Shown here in pieces: positions 56,660 to 64,000 of a stretch of DNA of 64,000 bases. This DNA comes from Bacillus sp. DNRA2 (GTDB lineage: Bacteria; Bacillota; Bacilli; Bacillales; Cytobacillaceae). Below the pieces are notes generated by a model that was not told the origin of the DNA, did no database searches, and saw only the letters and a program-made list of their open reading frames with translations. Where the stretch lies: NCBI RefSeq assembly GCF_012843265.1, contig NZ_JABAIT010000009.1, positions 1-64,000 on the forward strand, given 5' to 3'. Position 1 is the stretch's first letter. The number at the start of each line of letters is the position of its first letter. Both the position numbers and the translations under genes were made by a program.

Positions 56660-57268
56660 TTGTTTGAATACATAAAAGGCAGCATTGAATTAGTTGGACC
56701 AGAATATATTGTCGTTGAAAATCAGGGAATCGGCTTTCAAATTATTACCCCCAATCCGTTTGCTTTTTCAAGACAAATTGGGCAGGAAATCAGAATCTAC
56801 ACCTACCACTATGTGCGCGAAGATATGATGGCGCTATATGGTTTTCAAACGAAAGAAGAAAAAGTGTTATTTACGAAGCTATTAAACGTATCAGGGATTG
56901 GGCCGAAAGGAGCGCTGGCCATTCTCGCTTCGGGAAATCCGGAACAGGTGATTGCCGCAATTGAAAGTGAAGATGAGGCATTCCTGATAAAATTCCCAGG
57001 AGTTGGCAAGAAAACGGCACGACAAATGATTTTAGACTTGAAAGGAAAGCTGCAGGCCGTAGTGCCAGACTACTTCCCAGACCTATTCACTGCAGGAGAA
57101 GATCGCTTCGGAAAGCCATCATTAGCAGAATGGGAAGAAGCAGAGCTTGCGCTGAAAGCACTCGGTTATTCCGATAAGGAAATTAGAAAAATTGCTCCCG
57201 AGCTGCAAAAAGAACAGCTTTCGACGGATCAATACATAAAGAAAGCCCTGCAAAAACTGTTAAAATAA
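56660..57268 (+). CDS. ruvA: Holliday junction DNA helicase subunit RuvA
   Basis: RuvA binds four-way junctions and loads RuvB. The 202-residue protein has the OB fold ([20 protein letters not shown]), two helix-hairpin-helix motifs ([16 protein letters not shown] and [20 protein letters not shown]) and the flexible C-terminal domain that contacts RuvB. TTG 56660 follows GAGGAGAG. Confidence 0.96.
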   Translation: MFEYIKGSIELVGPEYIVVENQGIGFQIITPNPFAFSRQIGQEIRIYTYHYVREDMMALYGFQTKEEKVLFTKLLNVSGIGPKGALAILASGNPEQVIAAIESEDEAFLIKFPGVGKKTARQMILDLKGKLQAVVPDYFPDLFTAGEDRFGKPSLAEWEEAELALKALGYSDKEIRKIAPELQKEQLSTDQYIKKALQKLLK

Positions 57269-57366
57269 AAGTTTGACTCGATAAGGGAGTAAGGTGAAAG
57301 AACTGAATCAACACTGCCTAACATCCTGAAATAGAAGTTTGACTGATAAAAAGGGTGAGAGTACTC

Positions 57367-58371
57367 ATGGATGAAAGACTTATTTCTGCCGAAGCGGACG
57401 ACCGGGATGATTCCTATGAGCAAAGCTTACGGCCGCAAACGTTAACCCAATATATTGGGCAAAATAAAATCAAAGAAAATCTTGATATCTTTATCAAAGC
57501 AGCAAAACTTCGCCAAGAGACACTTGACCATGTTCTCCTGTATGGACCTCCAGGGCTTGGTAAAACCACCCTTGCAACGATTATTGCTAACGAAATGGGC
57601 GTAAATATTCGTACCACCTCTGGTCCGGCGATTGAACGGCCTGGTGATTTAGCTGCTATTCTTACTTCGCTTGAGCCCGGCGATGTACTTTTTATTGATG
57701 AAATCCATCGCCTTCAACGTTCAATTGAAGAGGTGCTTTACCCGGCAATGGAAGATTTTTGTCTAGATATCGTGATTGGTAAAGGACCAAGTGCTCGTTC
57801 AGTCCGACTTGATTTGCCGCCGTTTACGTTAGTGGGAGCGACAACAAGAGCGGGTTCCATTTCGGCGCCATTGCGTGACCGTTTTGGTGTCCATGGTCGA
57901 CTTGAATACTACACGGTCGAGCAACTCACTGATATTGTCACAAGAACTGCGGAAATACTGGATACTGAAATTGAACCGCTGGCTGCTGAGGAAATTGGGC
58001 GCCGCTCACGAGGGACGCCACGGATTGCCAATCGGCTCCTCAGAAGGGTGCGGGATTTTGCCCAAGTGCGTGGAACGGGACACATAGACCTCATTATTGC
58101 CAACGAATCCCTCCAGAGATTGCAAGTTGACCGTTTAGGTCTTGATCATATTGACCATAAATTACTTATGGGGATCATTGAAAGATTTCGAGGTGGTCCG
58201 GTAGGATTGGACACGATTGCCGCCTCAATTGGTGAGGAGTCGACAACCATTGAGGATGTTTATGAGCCATATCTTTTGCAGATTGGCTTTTTACAGCGGA
58301 CTCCGCGCGGTAGAGTTGTGACCGATCTTGTATATCGTCATTTTGATCTGGAGGTGCCTGATAAAAAATGA
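57367..58371 (+). CDS. ruvB: Holliday junction branch migration ATPase RuvB
   Basis: RuvB is the hexameric AAA+ motor for branch migration. The 334-residue protein has Walker [11 protein letters not shown] near residue 60, Walker B LFIDEIHR, sensor 1 in LVGATTRAG, the arginine finger region RDRFG and the C-terminal winged helix ([17 protein letters not shown]). ATG 57367 follows AAAGGGTGAGA. It overlaps the next gene by four bases. The 98 bases before it contain two near-copies of agtttgactcgataa. Confidence 0.97.
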   Translation: MDERLISAEADDRDDSYEQSLRPQTLTQYIGQNKIKENLDIFIKAAKLRQETLDHVLLYGPPGLGKTTLATIIANEMGVNIRTTSGPAIERPGDLAAILTSLEPGDVLFIDEIHRLQRSIEEVLYPAMEDFCLDIVIGKGPSARSVRLDLPPFTLVGATTRAGSISAPLRDRFGVHGRLEYYTVEQLTDIVTRTAEILDTEIEPLAAEEIGRRSRGTPRIANRLLRRVRDFAQVRGTGHIDLIIANESLQRLQVDRLGLDHIDHKLLMGIIERFRGGPVGLDTIAASIGEESTTIEDVYEPYLLQIGFLQRTPRGRVVTDLVYRHFDLEVPDKK

Positions 58372-58574
58372 CAGGTATAGCAAAAACCGTTATGATGATT
58401 GGAGCAATCATTTTTGTCATCGGCTTTTTGATGAATTTTATCCACTTAGGAAAGCTGCCAGGCGACATCGTGATAAAAAAGGGAAATACAACGTTTTATT
58501 TTCCAATGGTGACGTCTATTTTGCTTAGCGTTTTGCTATCGGTCATTTTTTATGTCATTGGCCGTTTTCGGTAG
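58368..58574 (+). CDS. DUF2905 family small membrane protein
   Basis: A 68-residue protein with two membrane helices ([18 protein letters not shown] and [18 protein letters not shown]) and between them the conserved DUF2905 pattern [20 protein letters not shown]. It overlaps ruvB by four bases. The family's function is unknown. Confidence 0.9.
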   Translation: MTGIAKTVMMIGAIIFVIGFLMNFIHLGKLPGDIVIKKGNTTFYFPMVTSILLSVLLSVIFYVIGRFR

Positions 58575-58659
58575 AAGCTAAAGTGAACAACGAGTGCAGC
58601 AGGATTTTAGAAAGCTCCAGAAAATTATTAAAGAATGTTAGAGGTTAAGGTGACCATAC

Positions 58660-59688
58660 ATGAAAGTTGATTTGTTTGATTTTGATTTACCGGAGGAGTT
58701 GATTGCTCAGGTCCCGCTTGTCAATCGGACCGACAGTCGCCTGATGGTTTTGGATAAGGAAACGGGTGCGGTAAAGCATGAAATATTTAAAAATATTGCT
58801 GAGTTTTTCCGACCTGGTGATTGTTTAGTTTTAAATGATACAAAGGTTTTGCCTGCCCGACTTTACGGAACAAAAGTAGAAACGGGTGCACATGTTGAAG
58901 TTTTGTTGTTAAAGCATGAAAAAGGTGACCAATGGGAGACATTGGTGAAGCCGGCAAAACGGATTAAAGAAGGTACACACATTAGCTTCGGCGACGGACG
59001 TCTTACGGCTGTTTGCGTAGGCACGAGCGACCATGGTGGCCGAACGCTTGAATTTAAATATGATGGTATTTTTTACGAAGTGCTCGACTCGTTGGGGGAG
59101 ATGCCGCTGCCACCATATATTAAGGAGCAGCTCGAGGATCGTGATCGGTATCAAACTGTATACGCGAAGGAAAGAGGCTCTGCTGCAGCTCCAACAGCTG
59201 GTCTTCATTTTACAAAAGAATTGTTGGAAGAATTACAAGCAAAAGGTGTGAAGCTTGCCTTCATCACGCTTCATGTTGGTCTTGGCACATTCCGTCCAGT
59301 TAGTGTTGATGATATCAATGAACATGAAATGCATGCAGAATACTATCAAATGTCACAAGAGACTGCCCAATTATTGAATCAGGTGCGCGCATCAGGCGGA
59401 CGGATTATTTCCGTTGGAACAACGTCGACACGGACATTAGAAACGATTGCTTCTGCCAATGAAGGGAGCTTTGTTGCTTCAACAGGGTGGACGAATATTT
59501 TCATTTATCCAGGTTATCAGTTTAAGGCGATTGATGGCATGGTGACGAATTTCCATTTGCCAAAATCAACATTAATTATGTTGATAAGTGCGCTCGCTGG
59601 GCGTGAACATGTCCTAGCAGCTTACAATCTCGCTGTCAGCGAACGCTACCGCTTCTTTAGTTTTGGTGATGCGATGTTAATACTCTAG
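58660..59688 (+). CDS. queA: tRNA preQ1(34) S-adenosylmethionine ribosyltransferase-isomerase QueA
   Basis: QueA moves the ribosyl group of SAM to preQ1 in tRNA, giving epoxyqueuosine. The 342-residue protein is of normal length, with the start [32 protein letters not shown], and the conserved [15 protein letters not shown] and [10 protein letters not shown] motifs. ATG 58660 follows TTAAGGTG. It works before tgt's product in the tRNA path: Tgt inserts preQ1, QueA then modifies it. Confidence 0.96.
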   Translation: MKVDLFDFDLPEELIAQVPLVNRTDSRLMVLDKETGAVKHEIFKNIAEFFRPGDCLVLNDTKVLPARLYGTKVETGAHVEVLLLKHEKGDQWETLVKPAKRIKEGTHISFGDGRLTAVCVGTSDHGGRTLEFKYDGIFYEVLDSLGEMPLPPYIKEQLEDRDRYQTVYAKERGSAAAPTAGLHFTKELLEELQAKGVKLAFITLHVGLGTFRPVSVDDINEHEMHAEYYQMSQETAQLLNQVRASGGRIISVGTTSTRTLETIASANEGSFVASTGWTNIFIYPGYQFKAIDGMVTNFHLPKSTLIMLISALAGREHVLAAYNLAVSERYRFFSFGDAMLIL

Positions 59689-59719
59689 TTTTGATAAAAA
59701 AACAAATTGAACTTAGATT

Positions 59720-60999
<1,280 letters not shown>

Positions 61000-61028
61000 T
61001 TGCTAACAAGTAAAGGAGCTGAAATAGT

Positions 61029-61292
61029 TTGGAAAACCTATTAGGAACAGTTGGACCGTTAGTATTAATGTTTGCTTTGTTTTACTTTTTGTTAATTCGT
61101 CCTCAACAGAAGAAACAAAAGGCTGTAACACAAATGCAAAGTGACCTGAAAAAAGGGGACAAGGTTGTGACAATTGGCGGCCTTCATGGATTTGTTGATT
61201 CATTGGATGAAGCAACAGTCGTCATTAAATGTGGTGACGGAAGCCGTCTAACATACGACCGTAATGCAATTCGTGAAGTAATTGAAAAGTAA
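61029..61292 (+). CDS. yajC: Preprotein translocase subunit YajC
   Basis: An 87-residue accessory subunit of the SecDF-YajC complex. It has one N-terminal helix (LVLMFALFYFLLIRPQQKKQK) and the conserved GDKVVTIGGLHGFVDSLDE region. TTG 61029 follows AAAGGAGCTG. The order tgt-yajC is conserved in Bacillaceae. Confidence 0.95.
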   Translation: MENLLGTVGPLVLMFALFYFLLIRPQQKKQKAVTQMQSDLKKGDKVVTIGGLHGFVDSLDEATVVIKCGDGSRLTYDRNAIREVIEK

Positions 61293-61308
61293 TTGAAAAT
61301 AAATAATA

Positions 61309-61346
61309 AAAAGGAAGCGAGCAAATATGCTCGCTTCCTTTTTTTG
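61309..61346 (+). terminator. Terminator of yajC
   Basis: Perfect 12-base arms aaggaagcgagc (61311-61322) and gctcgcttcctt (61329-61340), then TTTTT. Confidence 0.94.
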
Positions 61347-61378
61347 TATAAAATAGTAAAAGTTTTGAACTAGTCTTA

Positions 61379-61501
61379 GTGTCTAGCTCCAGGCGCCATC
61401 GGCTCGAGGTCACAAGTCAATCCGTCCAGAAGGTAAAAAGCAACCTTCCGGCCGGCTCGCCTTGTGCTTGTCGCCGATATGCGGGCGCCTTACGCTTTTC
61501 G
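61379..61501. repeat. Dispersed repeat, copy 3
   Basis: Starts agtgtctagctccaggcgcc and ends ggcgccttacgcttttcg. Its outer inverted repeat ggcgcc/ggcgcc and inner cttccgg-rich section give a folded structure like copy 2. It lies between two convergent genes. Confidence 0.8.
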
Positions 61502-61505
61502 TTGT

Positions 61506-61928
61506 CTATGCACTTCTCGATTTAGATGACATATTCACTCCTAATATTCCACCCATCATGGCTATGAGCATAAAGCAGGTATGATAGATGATTTGCTGCT
61601 GGTCAAAGAGACGATCGTAGCCAAGATACTGGAACAGGAAGATTACCATCGAATAAAGCAAGCCGGTTAAGCCTCCAAGCATCCAGCCCTTTTCCTTTCC
61701 TTTCCCCCCAGAAATAAACCCTCCTGCAAATATGGCTACAAATGAGGCGGCCGTAATAATAACCTGTAAACCGGATTCCTGTACTGACGAAAATTTTAGA
61801 ATGAGGGAAAAAATTAAGCTACCTACAATTTCCAATAGAAAAATGGCGATTAAGCCGTGTAAAACAGCTAAGCCAAATTGTTTGGATCCGATGTTCAACC
61901 TCTCCCTTCTTTTCCCAATAGAGGTCAT
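61506..61928 (-). CDS. TIGR04086-type membrane protein (YrzE position)
   Basis: A 140-residue protein with four membrane helices (LAVLHGLIAIFLLEIVGSLIF, VIITAASFVAIFAGGFISG, LTGLLYSMVIFLFQYLG, HTCFMLIAMMGGILG). The GGFISGGKGKEKGWMLGGLTGLLY part is typical of the family, whose function is unknown. The start could be ATG 61928 or TTG 61898; AAGGGAG lies close to the latter. Confidence 0.82.
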   Translation of the reverse strand: MTSIGKRRERLNIGSKQFGLAVLHGLIAIFLLEIVGSLIFSLILKFSSVQESGLQVIITAASFVAIFAGGFISGGKGKEKGWMLGGLTGLLYSMVIFLFQYLGYDRLFDQQQIIYHTCFMLIAMMGGILGVNMSSKSRSA

Positions 61929-62095
61929 TTAGGTCTATTGGATTTCATTATTTGCTAGTACAAGCATATTCACGGAACTTTCGGATTAGAATCAGAGATT
62001 TATATTTCTGATAATTAATGGAAATACACAAATGGAATTATGATTTTCCAATCTTTACACAAACTAAGTTTGTTCAAGTCAGGGAGGGGCAAAGA

Positions 62096-62755
62096 ATGGA
62101 AGAATATATCATCATTATCACGCGCACAATTCTATTGTATTTGCTCATTTTATTGATGTTTCGACTGATGGGAAAGCGCGAAATCGGTGAATTAAGTTTG
62201 TTAGATTTAGTAGTTTTTATGATGATAGCTGAATTAGCAGCACTATCGATTGATAAGACGGATGATTCCATGCTTCGATCGGTAGTTCCAATGATATTAT
62301 TAATGGCAATTCAAATAATCTTTGCTTTTCTATCTTTAAAAAGTAAAAGGTTTCGTAATCTCATTGATGGACAGCCATCCATCATTATTAGAAATGGAAA
62401 AATTGATGAAAAGGCGATGAGAAAGCAGCGTTATAATTTTGATGACCTTTTGCTGCAATTAAGAGAGCAGAATATCCGCAGTATCGCCAATGTTGAATTT
62501 GCCATCCTAGAATCGTCTGGAAAGCTGTCAGTGCTCGAAAAAAACACTGATAATGAAAAAGAAAGAGAGGGAGGCTTCACGATTCCACTCATTATGGACG
62601 GTGAAATCATCGAAGAAAACCTCCAGAATATGCATCAAACGAACCTTTGGCTCCGTCAGCAACTCAAGCAGCGCGGCTTTGACAATCCGAAAGCCATCTC
62701 CTTTTGCAGCTATCAAGACGGTGAATTTTTTATAGATGTAATGGATGAACATTGA
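62096..62755 (+). CDS. DUF421 family membrane protein (YrbG/YetF-like)
   Basis: A 219-residue protein. Three N-terminal helices (IIIITRTILLYLLILLMFRL, LLDLVVFMMIAELAALS, MILLMAIQIIFAFLSL) are followed by the DUF421 cytoplasmic domain with IDGQPSIIIRNGKIDEKAMRKQRYNFDDLLLQLREQ (positions about 96-131). ATG 62096 follows GGGAGGGG; the open frame from 62018 has no support. Its role is unknown; some family members are linked to spores. Confidence 0.9.
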   Translation: MEEYIIIITRTILLYLLILLMFRLMGKREIGELSLLDLVVFMMIAELAALSIDKTDDSMLRSVVPMILLMAIQIIFAFLSLKSKRFRNLIDGQPSIIIRNGKIDEKAMRKQRYNFDDLLLQLREQNIRSIANVEFAILESSGKLSVLEKNTDNEKEREGGFTIPLIMDGEIIEENLQNMHQTNLWLRQQLKQRGFDNPKAISFCSYQDGEFFIDVMDEH

Positions 62756-62803
62756 GACTGCTGGCAAAAAATGATCAGTAAAATTACTGCTAACTTCAAA
62801 TCC

Positions 62804-64000
62804 TTAACGGAATATCCATTTGGCGATGGGGTTTCCTATCCAAGGAATCCAGCGAACATCTTCTTTGTGTACCAATTTGAATGCAAACAGGAGAATCGTG
62901 TACAACAATGAGATTAAAGTTGCCGTAATTAATAATTTAATGCCAAGTGGAACTTGAAACGAGAAATGTTTCAAGAGCCAGAAGCCGCACCAGCATGTGA
63001 TTCCGATGACAATAAAAGTTTTTACATATTCCCGAACATAAAATGAAAATGAAATAGTCTTCAATACCGTTGCGAAATGAAGGAAAGTAACAAGCACAAA
63101 GCCGGTAATAATCCCTAAGGCAGCACCTTTTATACCAAAGCTAGGCTGACTTGCCAGCAGAAAAATAACCCCAGTTTTTACAACCGAACCAATTAAGCTG
63201 TTTATCATGGCCGCTCGTGCTAAATTCAAGGCTTGCAGGACTGCTTGAAGTGGTCCCTGATAATAATAAAATAAGAAAAACGGGGCCATAATTTTAATAA
63301 AACTAGAGCCGCTTGTTGATCCATACATAACCTCCATCAGCGGGTCTGCCAACACAAACAGGAGAATCACCGAAATTCCACCAGTCAGGAAGGTCAGCCT
63401 AAGAGCCTGCTGAAGCCTATGTTCGATTAGTTTTTTGTTATTGTTCGAGTTGGCCTCACTAATAGCTGGAACGAGCGATGTGGAAAGCGATAAGGTAATG
63501 AACGAAGGGAGCATCAGGACTGGCATCGCGAAACCTGTCAGTGCACCGTATTGTTTCGTAGCTTCGATTGTTGCAACACCAGCAATCGCGAGACTATGGG
63601 CGACAACGATTGGTTCGAAAAACCAAGCAACTGAACCGATCATTCTGCTTCCTGTAGTTGGTAAGGCCACACTCATCAGTTCATGAAAGGTTTGTTTTCC
63701 TGAGTGAACAAACCTAAAAAAATTTGTCCGAAGCTTAAAACGCTTTTTTAATTTAAAAGAAGTTAATAAATAAATAAGCGATGCCAATTCACCAATTACC
63801 GAAGCAAACATAGCTCCTGCGGCCGCATATTCAATTCCAAGTGGTAAAAACATTTTTGTTAAGGTGGCAATTAGCGCGATGCGAATGACCTGTTCAAGAA
63901 CTAAAGCGATGGCGGTAGGCTTCATGTTTTGCTTACCCTGGAAATATCCGCGTAGCACTGATGATACGGCGATGATTGGAACAATTGGTGCTATCGCCAG
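62804..64000 (-). CDS. spoVB: SpoVB-type polysaccharide/lipid II flippase, 5' part beyond window
   Basis: A MATE/MOP-superfamily membrane protein needed for spore cortex synthesis. The visible 398 residues cover about ten helices and the stop at 62804. The reading frame runs off the right edge, so the N-terminus is missing. Conserved segments include LRGYFQGKQNMKPTA and RMIGSVAWFFEPIVVA. The location next to yrbG matches B. subtilis spoVB. Other members of the family, such as YtgP, cannot be excluded without the missing part. Confidence 0.9.
   Translation of the reverse strand: MAIAPIVPIIAVSSVLRGYFQGKQNMKPTAIALVLEQVIRIALIATLTKMFLPLGIEYAAAGAMFASVIGELASLIYLLTSFKLKKRFKLRTNFFRFVHSGKQTFHELMSVALPTTGSRMIGSVAWFFEPIVVAHSLAIAGVATIEATKQYGALTGFAMPVLMLPSFITLSLSTSLVPAISEANSNNNKKLIEHRLQQALRLTFLTGGISVILLFVLADPLMEVMYGSTSGSSFIKIMAPFFLFYYYQGPLQAVLQALNLARAAMINSLIGSVVKTGVIFLLASQPSFGIKGAALGIITGFVLVTFLHFATVLKTISFSFYVREYVKTFIVIGITCWCGFWLLKHFSFQVPLGIKLLITATLISLLYTILLFAFKLVHKEDVRWIPWIGNPIAKWIFR

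Overview
The window is a stretch of chromosome from an endospore-forming Bacillaceae bacterium. It is low in GC, starts several genes at TTG or GTG behind strong AGGAGG-type ribosome binding sites, and carries a valS T-box and an L21 leader. It also holds a dense set of sporulation genes: spoVID, ysxE, spoIIB, spoIVFA, spoIVFB, spo0B, safA, a coxA-like gene, bofC and spoVB. From memory the gene order follows the Bacillus subtilis hemA-to-spoVB region closely. The repeats and the presence of RNase G suggest a Neobacillus or Mesobacillus type relative rather than B. subtilis itself, but the genus is an inference.

Region by region: 1-620 holds a small membrane protein on the minus strand. 966-7248 is the heme operon hemA-hemX-hemC-hemD-hemB-hemL. 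7585-10064 holds the coat genes spoVID and ysxE. 10133-14976 holds a small membrane protein, the valS T-box, valS and folC. 15225-34965 is a complete type IV pilus locus: twelve minor prepilin-like genes, two accessory genes, then pilB, pilT, pilC, a major prepilin, pilD, pilM, pilN and pilO. 35088-41982 holds spoIIB, maf, radC, mreBCD and minCD. 42105-46434 holds spoIVFA, spoIVFB, rng, rplU, prp and rpmA. 46647-50591 holds spo0B, obgE, pheB, pheA and niaR (minus strand). 50796-56079 holds safA, a coat-kinase-like gene, nadE, a coxA-like lipoprotein and bofC. 56660-64000 holds ruvA, ruvB, a DUF2905 gene, queA, tgt, yajC, two small-family membrane proteins and spoVB, which is cut by the window end.

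The most unusual part is the pilus locus. In B. subtilis the gap between folC and spoIIB holds only comC, the prepilin peptidase gene. Here the same gap holds about 20 kb, and the comC equivalent (pilD) is one gene among twenty-two. The minor prepilin genes form four consecutive three-gene cassettes, each with a PilV-like, a PilW-like and a large PilX-like gene. One cassette is inverted, so cassettes B and C are tail-to-tail paralogs. The large X proteins all lack glutamate at mature position +5, and at least three carry repeat-rich beta-helix-like bodies. This suggests alternative or combined pilus-tip complexes. Sequences matching the Spo0A box core lie beside candidate promoters of this locus.

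Non-coding structure is also rich: a 20-bp tandem repeat (7 units), a 51-bp tandem repeat (6 units), two long palindromes with the same core, three copies of a dispersed repeat that starts TGTCTAG and ends CGCTTTTC, and many clear intrinsic terminators.
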